From AP-15 sp963737145 (GTDB lineage Bacteria; Pseudomonadota; Alphaproteobacteria; ATCC43930; CGMCC-115725), in assembly GCA_963737145.1 (NCBI GenBank), contig CAVTRO010000007.1:806001-870000 (forward strand): a DNA stretch of 64,000 bases, in the 5' to 3' direction. Shown here piece after piece: positions 45,570 through 54,321 of the stretch. Under the pieces are notes generated by a model. It saw nothing but the letters and a program-made list of their open reading frames with translations. It had not been told where the DNA came from and did no database searches. The stretch's first letter is position 1; each line of letters opens with the position of its first letter. A program made the translations under genes and the position numbers.

Positions 45570-46608
45570 CCGGGCCCACCTGCATCAACAACGCCGCCCG
45601 GGGTACCGGAGGCGGGGCGCTCTGCCGAGCATATCCCCGTTCTACTCGAGGCCGTCCTCGCCGCACTGACCCCGCGTGATGACGCGGTCTATGTCGACGG
45701 CACGTTTGGCGGCGGCGGCTACAGCGAGGCGCTGCTCAGCGCCGCGCAGTGCCGGGTCTTTGGCATCGACCGCGATCCCGAAGCAGTGCGGCGCGGCCGC
45801 GAGCTGGCTCGGCGTCATGGCGGACGCCTGCAGGTCCTCGAAGGACGCTATCGGCGACATGGCGCAGCTCCTCGCTCCGGTGAACACCGATCCGGTCGCT
45901 GGAATTGCCCTCGATCTCGGCGTCTCCTCGACCCAGATCGAGACGCCGGAGCGTGGATTCTCCTTTCGTTTCGACGGCCCGCTCGACATGCGGATGAGCG
46001 GCGCCGGACAGAGCGCCGCGGATCTGGTTGCGACGTTGCCGGAATCCGACCTCGCCGAGCTGATCCGCGCGCTTGGCGAGGAGCGGTTCGCCCGCCGGAT
46101 CGCCCGCGCGATCAACGCGGCGCGACAGCGCCAGCCCATTCGGCGCACCACCGAGCTCGCGGAGATCGTCCGTGCCGTGGTCCCGCAATCCGAGCCTGGC
46201 CAGGACCCGGCGACCCGCACATTCCAGGCCTTACGGATCGCCGTGAACGACGAATTGGGTGAGCTCGATCGCGGCCTCGCTGCCGCCGAGCAGCTGCTGA
46301 TGCCCGGCGGCAGGCTCGCCGTCGTGTCGTTTCACTCGCTCGAGGATCGCCGGGTCAAGGAGTTCCTGCGCCGGCGCAGCGACATGGCGCCGCGAGCATC
46401 GCGACACCGGCCCGTCGGGGCAGAATCGCCGCTGCCGAGCTTCATCTTGCTGACGCGCCGCGCGGTCAAGCCCAGTGCAGCGGAAATAGCCCACAACCCG
46501 CGCGCTCGCGCGGCACGTCTGCGAGCCGCTGCACGAACCGCGGCGCCGCCATGGCCGCGGAATGGCGAGCGCCATCTTGGCGGCCCGCATCGGAGACAGC
46601 GCGCATGA
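45566..46608 (+). CDS. rsmH: 16S rRNA (cytosine(1402)-N(4))-methyltransferase RsmH, two frameshifts
   Basis: SAM-dependent methyltransferase of about 346 residues that methylates N4 of C1402 in 16S rRNA. Read in the right frames: EHIPVLLEAVLAAL, VDGTFGGGGYSEALL (SAM site), GIDRDPEA, then GIALDLGVSSTQ, PERGFSFRFDGPLDMRM and VVSFHSLEDRRVKEFLR. One frame change lies between the ATG at 45566 and about 45585; the second is an extra C near 45851 between LEGRY and GDMAQLL. With such high conservation and intact neighbours, sequence errors are the likelier cause. ATG and TGA of neighbours overlap at both ends. Confidence 0.88.
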
Positions 46609-47228
46609 TCAGGCTCGGCACCCTGTTCTGGCTGATCTTTGTTTCGACGGCCGCTTTTGCGATGTTCGGGGTCAAATACCAGGTCCAGGCACTCGAGGAT
46701 GAGCTGGCGCGAACCAATCGGACAACCGCGGCGGAGGAGCACGAATTGCGGGTGCTCGACGCCGAATGGGCCTATCTGACGCGGCCCGAGAAGCTTGAGG
46801 CCATGAACCGGCAATTCCTGTCGCTCGGCCCGATCGCGACAAAGCAGCTCCACACGACGGCCGCCGACATCCCGCTGCGGCCACCGCCGCCCGAACCGCC
46901 GCCCCCAACCCAACCGCCTGTGGCCGAGCAGCCCGCGGTCGAACCGCCTGCGGTTGTCGCAGCTGCCGAGCCGGGTCCGGCAGCGGCAGCGGCCCCGAGC
47001 GCCCCGGATGGGGTTCCGGTGCGCACTCCGGAACCGGCGCCCCAGACCGCGGCAGAGCCGCCCACGACGCAAAGCGCGCTGCGCGTCATGCCCGCCCTGT
47101 TGGAGAAGCCGGCGGCGGCGCCGCAACTGGCCAAGGCAGCACCGATGAAGGCGGCCGCGAAGCCCAGCCCAGCCCGGCACGCGAAATCGCTCGACGACCT
47201 GATTGCCCAGATCATGACGAGCCGGTGA
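46605..47228 (+). CDS. ftsL: Cell division protein FtsL with long Pro/Ala-rich tail
   Basis: Bitopic division protein of 207 residues. A transmembrane helix (LGTLFWLIFVSTAAFAMFGV) is followed by a coiled coil (ALEDELARTNRTTAAEEHEL) and the conserved segment AEWAYLTRPEKLEAMNRQFL. FtsL bridges FtsB/FtsQ and FtsW/FtsI. The last 110 residues are an unusual Pro/Ala-rich linker ending in a short helix (SLDDLIAQIMTSR); typical FtsL proteins are about 100-130 residues. The ATG overlaps the rsmH stop, and the end overlaps ftsI. Confidence 0.88.
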   Translation: MIRLGTLFWLIFVSTAAFAMFGVKYQVQALEDELARTNRTTAAEEHELRVLDAEWAYLTRPEKLEAMNRQFLSLGPIATKQLHTTAADIPLRPPPPEPPPPTQPPVAEQPAVEPPAVVAAAEPGPAAAAAPSAPDGVPVRTPEPAPQTAAEPPTTQSALRVMPALLEKPAAAPQLAKAAPMKAAAKPSPARHAKSLDDLIAQIMTSR

Positions 47229-49009
47229 TGATCGCAGCCCAACCCTTTCAAGCTTATGACGACAATCCGTGCCGGCCGCGGCATTTCAAGCCGCCGCCCT
47301 GCGCCCCCGTGGTCCCCGAGGGGCCCGCGAGGAAGGCGCTGGAGGCGTGCCGCGCCCGGCTTTTTTTCACCGGCATTCTGTTTGCCTGCGTCTTTGGCGT
47401 CGTCGCCTTGCGCATCGTCGAAGTCGTGCTGCTCGAAGGCGGTACGGCCCAATCACATATGCCGCGCTTCAGAATTCCGGCGCCGCCGGCGCCCGCCCGC
47501 GCCGACATTGTCGACCGCAATGGCAGGCTGCTCGCCACGACCCTCGACAGCCCCTCGGTCTACGCCAATCCGAAGCAGATCCTCGACCCCTCGGACGCGA
47601 CCCGCAAATTGGTAAAGGCGTTCCCGAGCCTCAAGCCCCTCGAGGTGTACGCCAAACTCACCTCCGGCAAGAGTTTCGTCTACCTGAAGCGACATTTGAC
47701 GCCGCGTGAGCAATACGAGGTCAATCAGCTCGGCATTCCGGGGGTCGAGTTCCAGCACGAAGAGCGCCGCGTCTATCCGGACGGAACCTTGACCTCGCAC
47801 GTCATCGGCTACACCGGCATCGACAATGCCGGATTCGCGGGGATCGAGCGCGGGCTCGACGGCACGCTGAAGGACCGGCGGGAGCCTTTGCAATTGTCCC
47901 TCGACCTCCGCCTCCAATACATCCTCCGGGAGGAATTGCAGCGGGTCATCGACGACTTCACCGCAAAAGGCGCCGCCGGGCTGATCATGGACGTCAACAC
48001 CGGCGAAGTTCTTTCGATGGTGTCGCTGCCCGATTTCGATCCGAACCACCCGGGCGCCGCGGACCCCGACCATCCCGACATCGCCATCGCGGACCGGATG
48101 TTCAACCGCAATACGCTCGGCGTTTACGAGCTTGGTTCGATCTTCAAGATCTTTACCGTGGCGATGGCGCTCGATGCCGGCACCTCGACGCTCGCCAGCA
48201 CCTATGACGCGAGCCACGACATCCATATCGGGCGCTTTACGATCGGGGACTATCACGGCAAGCATCGGGTGCTGAACGTCCCGGAAATTCTCATGTATTC
48301 GTCGAATATCGGTGCGGCCAAAATAGCAATGGCCGCCGGCGGCCAAAGACAGAAAGAATTTCTTTCCCGGATCGGCCTGTTGAAAGCGCCGAAGATTGAG
48401 GTATCGGAGGTGGCGGCGCCGCATTTCCCGGCGAAGTGGCGGGAGGTCAATGTGATGACGATTGCCTTCGGCCACGGCATTTCCGTGACGCCGTTGAGTT
48501 TCGCGAGCGCGGCGTCGGCGCTCGTCAATGGCGGCATGCTGCGCCAGGCCACCTTACTGAAGCTCCCGCCCGACGATGTGCCGAAGGGTCAGCAGGTCAT
48601 TTCGCCAAAGACCTCGGAACAAATGCGCAAGCTTATGCGATTAGTGGTTGAGCACGGAACCGGCACCCAGGCCGTAGCTCTCGGCTATCTGGTGGGCGGT
48701 AAGACCGGCACGGCCGAGAAGATTTCGGGCAGGCATTATGCAGAGAAAAAGCTACTTTCGAGCTTTGTCGGGGTCTTTCCGATCAACGATCCGAAATATC
48801 TGATCTTGACCGTCATCGACGAACCTCATCCCAACAAGCAGAGCCATGGCTACGCAACCGCCGGCTGGACCGTCGCTCCCGCAACCAGCCGGATAGTCCA
48901 GCGCATGGCGCCACTGGTCGGCGTGCAGCCGATCGACGAATTGTCGCCCGAGGTCCAGCGCGCGCTGATGGTCGACACGCTGCAGGGCAAGCGGATTGAA
49001 GCTTACTGA
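47225..49009 (+). CDS. ftsI: Peptidoglycan D,D-transpeptidase FtsI (PBP3)
   Basis: Class B penicillin-binding protein of 594 residues that cross-links septal peptidoglycan. One N-terminal transmembrane segment (LFFTGILFACVFGVVALRIV) is followed by the pedestal domain with ADIVDRNGRLLA. The transpeptidase motifs are SIFK with Ser305, SSN at 359-361 and KTG at 493-495. The GTG at 47225 overlaps the ftsL stop; ATG at 47228 is an equal choice. The 3' end overlaps murE by 14 bases. Confidence 0.95.
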   Translation: MMIAAQPFQAYDDNPCRPRHFKPPPCAPVVPEGPARKALEACRARLFFTGILFACVFGVVALRIVEVVLLEGGTAQSHMPRFRIPAPPAPARADIVDRNGRLLATTLDSPSVYANPKQILDPSDATRKLVKAFPSLKPLEVYAKLTSGKSFVYLKRHLTPREQYEVNQLGIPGVEFQHEERRVYPDGTLTSHVIGYTGIDNAGFAGIERGLDGTLKDRREPLQLSLDLRLQYILREELQRVIDDFTAKGAAGLIMDVNTGEVLSMVSLPDFDPNHPGAADPDHPDIAIADRMFNRNTLGVYELGSIFKIFTVAMALDAGTSTLASTYDASHDIHIGRFTIGDYHGKHRVLNVPEILMYSSNIGAAKIAMAAGGQRQKEFLSRIGLLKAPKIEVSEVAAPHFPAKWREVNVMTIAFGHGISVTPLSFASAASALVNGGMLRQATLLKLPPDDVPKGQQVISPKTSEQMRKLMRLVVEHGTGTQAVALGYLVGGKTGTAEKISGRHYAEKKLLSSFVGVFPINDPKYLILTVIDEPHPNKQSHGYATAGWTVAPATSRIVQRMAPLVGVQPIDELSPEVQRALMVDTLQGKRIEAY

Positions 49010-50486
49010 GCTGATTGCCCCTGTGCCGGCGCCCACGGGATCGAACGACCCTCAGACTGTCGGTATCACTGCCGATTCGCGAAATGTGCAACCGGGCTTT
49101 CTGTTCGCGGCCTTGCCTGGCACCAAACAAGATGGACGCAGTTTCGCCGCCGACGCGATCGCGCGCGGCGCCGTCGCTATCCTAACGGACGAAACCGCTG
49201 CGCTCGCGCTTCACCCGGAGGAGCGCGACAGGGTTTGTATTGTCGCGGACCCGAACCCGCATCGCCGGCTGGCTTTGATGGCGGCACGCTTTCACGGACG
49301 GCAGCCGCGGACGATCGCCGCCGTGACCGGCACCAACGGCAAGACTTCGGTGGTCCATTTCACGCGCGAGATCTGGACGGCGCTCGGCCACCCGGCTGCA
49401 AGCCTCGGCACGCTCGGGATCGTGACCGCCGCCGAGCGCCGGCCCGGCGCGCTGACGACCCCGGATCCGGTCACGCTGCACCGCGATCTCGCGGGGCTGG
49501 CCGAAGAAGGGATCGATCACATCGCGATCGAGGCGTCGAGCCACGGCCTGCACCAATTTCGGCTCGATGGTCTATCGGTGGCTGCGGCGGCGTTTACGAA
49601 CCTCACGCGCGATCACCTCGATTATCACGGCGATATGGCAAATTACCGGGCCGCCAAGGACCGCCTCTTTACCGCCCTCTTGATCCCGGGCGGCTCCGCG
49701 ATCCTCAACCACGACAGCGCCGAGTTCTCCCGGCTCGACGGGCTCTGCCGCAATGGCGGTCATCCGGTAATCACCTATGGCGCCGATGCTGCGGCCGATC
49801 TGCGGCTGGTTGCCCGCGAGCCGCGCGTCGACAGTCAATTCCTGGTTCTGGAGGTTTTGGGCCACAGGCACGAGCTGGTGCTGCCGCTCGCCGGCGAGTT
49901 CCAGGCGATGAACGCGCTCGCGGCGCTCGGGTTGGTGATCGCGACCGGCGGCCCCGTAGGTGCCGCCATCGCCGCTCTTATTGCTCTGACCGGCGTTCCC
50001 GGCCGCCTGCAATTCGTCGCCCGTCACGAGGGCGGCGGCGCGATCGTCATCGATTACGCCCACACGCCGGATGCACTGGCGACGGTTCTGACGGCGCTGC
50101 GCCCGCATGCCCTGGGCCGCCTTGCCGTCCTGTTCGGCTGTGGCGGGGACCGCGACACCGGCAAGCGTCCGCTGATGGGAGAGGTGGCGACCCGCTTGGC
50201 CGACCGGGTTTACGTCACCGACGACAATCCGCGCACCGAGCCGCCATCCGGGATCCGGCGCGCCATTCTCAAGGCGGCACCGAACGCAATCGAGATCGGT
50301 GACCGTCGCGACGCGATCGCGACGGCAATTGCCGAACTTGAGGCGGGCGATCTCCTAATCATCGCCGGCAAGGGGCACGAAACCGGCCAGATCATCGGCA
50401 CCGAGACATATCCGTTCGATGATGCCGTAATCGCGCGTGAATTTGCGGGCGAATCCCGGCCGTCATCCCGTCGGAGGGCCGGCTGA
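48996..50486 (+). CDS. murE: UDP-MurNAc-tripeptide synthetase MurE (meso-DAP type)
   Basis: Mur ligase of 496 residues that adds the third residue to UDP-MurNAc-L-Ala-D-Glu. The ATP loop GTNGKT starts at residue 112. DDNPRTE at 409-415 matches the DNPR pattern that marks meso-diaminopimelate specificity. Other family blocks are GIDHIAIEASSHGL and LTRDHLDYHG. The TTG start at 48996 lies inside the end of ftsI and gives the usual KLTELI N-terminus. Its substrate would come from MurD2/MurL in this organism if no classical MurD exists. Confidence 0.94.
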   Translation: MKLTELIAPVPAPTGSNDPQTVGITADSRNVQPGFLFAALPGTKQDGRSFAADAIARGAVAILTDETAALALHPEERDRVCIVADPNPHRRLALMAARFHGRQPRTIAAVTGTNGKTSVVHFTREIWTALGHPAASLGTLGIVTAAERRPGALTTPDPVTLHRDLAGLAEEGIDHIAIEASSHGLHQFRLDGLSVAAAAFTNLTRDHLDYHGDMANYRAAKDRLFTALLIPGGSAILNHDSAEFSRLDGLCRNGGHPVITYGADAAADLRLVAREPRVDSQFLVLEVLGHRHELVLPLAGEFQAMNALAALGLVIATGGPVGAAIAALIALTGVPGRLQFVARHEGGGAIVIDYAHTPDALATVLTALRPHALGRLAVLFGCGGDRDTGKRPLMGEVATRLADRVYVTDDNPRTEPPSGIRRAILKAAPNAIEIGDRRDAIATAIAELEAGDLLIIAGKGHETGQIIGTETYPFDDAVIAREFAGESRPSSRRRAG

Positions 50487-51922
50487 TGAGCGCATTGTGG
50501 ACCGCCACCGAGGCAGCGGCCGCGACCGGTGGGTCGAGCCTCACGCAGTGGGCCGCGACGGGGGTCTCGATCGACACCCGCAACCTCGCCCCGGGTGACC
50601 TGTTCGTCGCGTTGCATGGTCCCAACCACGACGGCCACGACTTTGTCGCGCCGGCACTGCAGGGGGGCGCCGCCGCGGTAATGGTTGACCGGGCGATCCC
50701 GCAGCTTCCGGGGTCGTCTGCGCTGCTCATCGTCGCCGATACACTGGCCGGTCTCGCCAGGCTCGGCGCGGCAGGGCGCAACCGCAGCGGAGCTCGGATC
50801 GTTGCCGTCACGGGCAGCGTCGGCAAGACCGGGACGAAGGAGGCGCTGCGCCTGGCGCTCGCCAGCTCCGGCCCGACCTACGCTTCGGCCGGTGGGCTCA
50901 ACAATCATTGGGGAGCGCCTTTATCCCTCGCCCGTTTACCACCGGAAGCTGGTTACGGGATATTCGAACTCGGCATGAACCATCCCGGCGAGATCGCGAG
51001 CCTTACCCGGCTGGTGAGACCGCATATCGCGGTGATCACGACGGTGGAGCCGGTGCATCTCGGCTTCTTTCCGTCGGTCGAGGCGATTGCCGATGCGAAG
51101 GCCGAGATCTTTCTCGGCCTCGAACCCGGCGGCGTCGCGGTTCTCAACCGCGACAACCCGCATTACGCAAGATTGGCTGGGGCCGCAAAGGAGGCCGGCG
51201 CCGTCGAGATCCTCGGCTTTGGAGCCCATCCGGAAGCCGCCGCGCGCCTGGTCGATTGCGTGCTCGATTCGCGCGGCAGCACTGTCGAGGCGGCGGTTTG
51301 CGGCACCACTGTTAGGTTTCGGGTGCCGATCCCGGGCCGGCATTGGGTCATGAACGCGCTCGCTGTGCTCGCCGCGGCGCGGGCCGCCGGCGCGGCAGTC
51401 GATCGCGCCGCGGAGGCGCTGGCCGAGCTTGAACCGCTGCCGGGCCGCGGCCGCCGCCACGAACTCACCTGGCGGGGCGGCACCTTGACCATCATCGACG
51501 AGAGCTACAACGCCAGCCCACCGTCGATGCGTGCTGCACTTGCCGTGCTCGCCGCCACCGAGCCGGGGGCCGGCGCGCGGCGCGTGGCGGTGCTCGGCGA
51601 TATGCTCGAGCTCGGCGACGAATTGGAGCGCCTGCACCGCGAGCTTTCCGAACCGCTCGCCGCCGCCGAGGTCAACCGCGTCTTTCTGATCGGCCAAGCC
51701 ATCGCTGCTCTCGATGAGGTTCTTCCCGAGGGAAAAAAAGGCGGGTTGTGGCGATCGCCCGAGGAAGCTATGCCAGCGCTATTGCGCTTTCTCGAACCCG
51801 GCGATGTCGTAACGATCAAGGGCTCCCGCGGCGTGCGCGTCAGCCGCGTCGTAGAGCTGTTGCGCGCCCAATCGGCCAGGCTCGAAGCAGGCCAGCCCGA
51901 ACCATGTCGGCCAGAGACGTGA
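50486..51922 (+). CDS. murF: UDP-MurNAc-tripeptide--D-Ala-D-Ala ligase MurF
   Basis: Mur ligase of 478 residues that completes the UDP-MurNAc-pentapeptide. DTRNLAPGDLFVAL, VTGSVGKTGTKEALR (ATP loop), NNHWGAPLSLAR, ELGMNHPGEI and IDESYNASPPSMRAAL are characteristic. Its ATG shares a base with the murE stop (TGATG). Downstream mraY begins four bases after its stop. Confidence 0.95.
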   Translation: MSALWTATEAAAATGGSSLTQWAATGVSIDTRNLAPGDLFVALHGPNHDGHDFVAPALQGGAAAVMVDRAIPQLPGSSALLIVADTLAGLARLGAAGRNRSGARIVAVTGSVGKTGTKEALRLALASSGPTYASAGGLNNHWGAPLSLARLPPEAGYGIFELGMNHPGEIASLTRLVRPHIAVITTVEPVHLGFFPSVEAIADAKAEIFLGLEPGGVAVLNRDNPHYARLAGAAKEAGAVEILGFGAHPEAAARLVDCVLDSRGSTVEAAVCGTTVRFRVPIPGRHWVMNALAVLAAARAAGAAVDRAAEALAELEPLPGRGRRHELTWRGGTLTIIDESYNASPPSMRAALAVLAATEPGAGARRVAVLGDMLELGDELERLHRELSEPLAAAEVNRVFLIGQAIAALDEVLPEGKKGGLWRSPEEAMPALLRFLEPGDVVTIKGSRGVRVSRVVELLRAQSARLEAGQPEPCRPET

Positions 51923-51926
51923 ACCG

Positions 51927-53015
51927 ATGTTGTACCCGCTGTTTTATCCTTTTGCGGACCAATTCCAGTTCTTCAACCTGTTCCGCTACATCACCTTCCG
52001 CTCGGGCGGGGCGGTCGTCACCGCGTTGCTGATCAGCTTTATTCTCGGTCCGCACCTGATCCTGTGGCTGCGGCGCAAGCAGTCAACCGGCCAGCCGATT
52101 CGCCCGGACGGTCCCGATGGCCACCTGCTGCGCAAGAAGGGAACGCCGACGATGGGCGGCTTTCTGATCCTGACGGCGCTGACGACGTCGACCCTGCTGT
52201 GGGCGGATCTGACCAATCCCTATGTGTGGATCGTGCTGCTCACCACGGCCGGCTTCGGGCTGATCGGGTTCTTCGACGATTATCGCAAGCTGACTCGGAA
52301 CTCGCATCGCGGCCTCTCGGGCCGCGCCAAGCTCGCTCTCGAATTCGTGCTCGCCGCCGCTGCCTGCACTGCCATTTCCCTTATAGCGCCGGCCGGGCTG
52401 GCGAACGCTCTGGCAGTTCCGTTCTTCAAGAACCTGCTGTTTGCGTTTGGCTGGTTCTTTGTGCCGTTTGGCGCATTGGTCATCGTCGGAGCCTCGAACG
52501 CGGTCAATTTGACCGATGGCCTCGACGGGCTGGCGATCGTGCCCTCGATGATCGCGGCGGGCTGCTTCGCGGTTATCGCCTATCTCGCCGGCAATCTGGT
52601 CTTTGCCAATTACCTGCAGATCAATCACGTCGTCGGAGCGGGCGAGCTGACCGTGTTTTGCGGTGCAATGGTCGGCGCCAGCCTCGGTTTTTTGTGGTTT
52701 AACGCGCCGCCCGCCATGGTCTTCATGGGCGACACCGGATCATTGTCGATCGGCGCCGCGCTCGGAACGATCAGCGTCGTTACCAAGCACGAGCTGGTGC
52801 TTGCCATCATCGGCGGGCTCTTCGTGCTCGAAGCGGTATCGGTCATCGTGCAGGTCGCGAGCTACAAGATGACCGGACGGCGCGTCTTCCGCATGGCGCC
52901 GCTGCACCATCACTTCGAGCAGCTGGGGTGGCAGGAGCCGACCATCGTCATCCGCTTCTGGATCATCGCCTGGATCCTGGCCATTGCCGGCCTCGCCACC
53001 CTGAAGCTGCGGTGA
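51927..53015 (+). CDS. mraY: Phospho-MurNAc-pentapeptide transferase MraY
   Basis: Polytopic membrane enzyme of 362 residues with about ten helices that makes lipid I from UDP-MurNAc-pentapeptide and undecaprenyl phosphate. KKGTPTMGGFLIL, FFDDYRKLTR, NLTDGLDGLA and FMGDTGSLSIG hold the catalytic and metal-binding Asp residues; MAPLHHHFEQLGW is the conserved His-rich loop. In most proteobacteria murD follows directly; here 187 bases of repeats follow instead. Confidence 0.96.
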   Translation: MLYPLFYPFADQFQFFNLFRYITFRSGGAVVTALLISFILGPHLILWLRRKQSTGQPIRPDGPDGHLLRKKGTPTMGGFLILTALTTSTLLWADLTNPYVWIVLLTTAGFGLIGFFDDYRKLTRNSHRGLSGRAKLALEFVLAAAACTAISLIAPAGLANALAVPFFKNLLFAFGWFFVPFGALVIVGASNAVNLTDGLDGLAIVPSMIAAGCFAVIAYLAGNLVFANYLQINHVVGAGELTVFCGAMVGASLGFLWFNAPPAMVFMGDTGSLSIGAALGTISVVTKHELVLAIIGGLFVLEAVSVIVQVASYKMTGRRVFRMAPLHHHFEQLGWQEPTIVIRFWIIAWILAIAGLATLKLR

Positions 53016-53029
53016 AGAGCATGGTGAGG

Positions 53030-53190
53030 GACCCTCACCCACTAACCCCTTTGGGGTTGGTCCCCCCTCTCCCGCATTGCGGGAAAGGAGTTTTCAAAAA
53101 ATGGCATCAGAGCCCCTCTCCCGCACTGCGGGAGAAGGTGCCGAGCGCAGCGAGGCGGGTGAGGGTCTTGCCTGCAGGCCCGATTTTCCT
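53030..53190. repeat. Palindromic repeats occupying the position of murD
   Basis: The 187-base gap between mraY and ftsW holds two near-identical hairpins, CCCCTCTCCCGCATTGCGGG at about 53065-53084 and CCCCTCTCCCGCACTGCGGG at 53113-53132, flanked by opposed ACCCTCACCC (53032) and CGGGTGAGGGTC (53156) arms. This is the only non-overlapping junction larger than four bases from mraZ to ftsA. No remnant of MurD coding sequence is recognisable. Confidence 0.75.
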
Positions 53191-53202
53191 CCAGGGCGGC
53201 GA

Positions 53203-54321
53203 ATGAGATTCGCGCGGATCGACCAGAGCCCGGTTGCGCGTTGGTGGTGGACCGTCGACCGTTGGAGCCTTGCCGCGCTCGGCATGCTGATCGGCTTCGG
53301 GGTAGTGATGAGCTTGGCGGCGAGCCCTCCGGTGGCCGAGCGGATCGGTTATGACGGGCTGCATTTTGTCCGCCGCCATCTGGCGATGCTGCCGTTGGCC
53401 CTGGGCCTCATGTTTGTGATCTCCCTGCAGCCGCCCCGGACCATCCGCCGAATTGCGGTGATCTGCTTCGGCATCTCACTCGCCCTGCTCGCGTTGACTT
53501 TCGTCATCGGCGTCGAGATCAAAGGCGCGCGGCGCTGGATCAATTTCCCGGGCTTGTCGCTGCAGCCCTCCGAATTCGTCAAGCCGACCTTCGCCGTCGT
53601 CGCGGCATGGCTGTTTTCGGAACAGAAGCTGCGCCCCGGCTTTCCCGGAAATTTGATTTGCATTGCGCTGTTCGTCCTCATCCTCGCGATGCTGATAAAG
53701 CAGCCGGACATCGGCATGGCGGCGGTCGTCGCTGCCGTCTGGCTCGCACAATTCTTCATGGCCGGAATGCGGCTTTACTGGGTTGCGGCGGGCGGCCTCG
53801 CCGGACTCGGCGGCTTGGTCGGCGCCTATATGTACCTGCCGCACGTCAGGGTCCGGGTCGACCATTTCCTCGATCCCTCGACCGGCGACAGCTATCAGGT
53901 GAACCGCTCGATCGAGGCCTTCGCCAACGGCGGGTTGTGGGGGCGCGGTCCGGGCGAAGGCACGGTGAAGGACGTCCTCCCCGACGCGCATGCGGATTTT
54001 GTTTTCGCCGTCGCCGGGGAAGAATTCGGCGTCGTCGTGTGCCTCGTCATCGTCGCGCTGTTTGCGTTCATCGTGCTGCGCGGATTTTCGCGAATGTCGC
54101 AGGAGGGCAACCTGTTCGTCCTACTCGCGGCGACCGGCCTCTTGGTCCAGTTCGGACTGCAGGCGGCGATCAATATGGCCTCGAGCCTGCACCTGATCCC
54201 AACCAAAGGGATGACCTTGCCGTTCCTGTCCTATGGCGGCTCATCTATGCTGGCGCTCGGGCTCGGCATGGGGATGATGCTCGCGCTGACGCGGCGCCGA
54301 CTCGGGGGAGGCGAGCTGTGA
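53203..54321 (+). CDS. ftsW: Putative peptidoglycan glycosyltransferase FtsW
   Basis: SEDS-family membrane protein of 372 residues with about ten helices that polymerises septal glycan with FtsI. GARRWINFPGLSLQPSEFVK and TLPFLSYGGSSMLALG are family hallmarks, and ADFVFAVAGEEFG lies in the large periplasmic loop region. The start at 53203 is chosen because an upstream extension would be encoded by the repeat. The stop overlaps the murG GTG. Confidence 0.95.
   Translation: MRFARIDQSPVARWWWTVDRWSLAALGMLIGFGVVMSLAASPPVAERIGYDGLHFVRRHLAMLPLALGLMFVISLQPPRTIRRIAVICFGISLALLALTFVIGVEIKGARRWINFPGLSLQPSEFVKPTFAVVAAWLFSEQKLRPGFPGNLICIALFVLILAMLIKQPDIGMAAVVAAVWLAQFFMAGMRLYWVAAGGLAGLGGLVGAYMYLPHVRVRVDHFLDPSTGDSYQVNRSIEAFANGGLWGRGPGEGTVKDVLPDAHADFVFAVAGEEFGVVVCLVIVALFAFIVLRGFSRMSQEGNLFVLLAATGLLVQFGLQAAINMASSLHLIPTKGMTLPFLSYGGSSMLALGLGMGMMLALTRRRLGGGEL

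Noticed and set aside
45566..45860. Programmed frameshifting in rsmH
   Set aside because: No slippery heptamer or stimulatory structure was recognised, and two separate shifts would be needed.
53063..53139. CRISPR array
   Set aside because: Only two hairpin units with a short spacer and no cas genes; they match dispersed repeats elsewhere.
53016..53202. A shortened or hidden murD in the mraY-ftsW gap
   Set aside because: The gap is 187 bases and consists of palindromic repeats; no Mur ligase motif is seen in any frame.
53607..54317. Upstream extension of MurG through ftsW
   Set aside because: The frame is open by chance; the GTG at 54318 gives the normal MurG N-terminus and couples to the ftsW stop.
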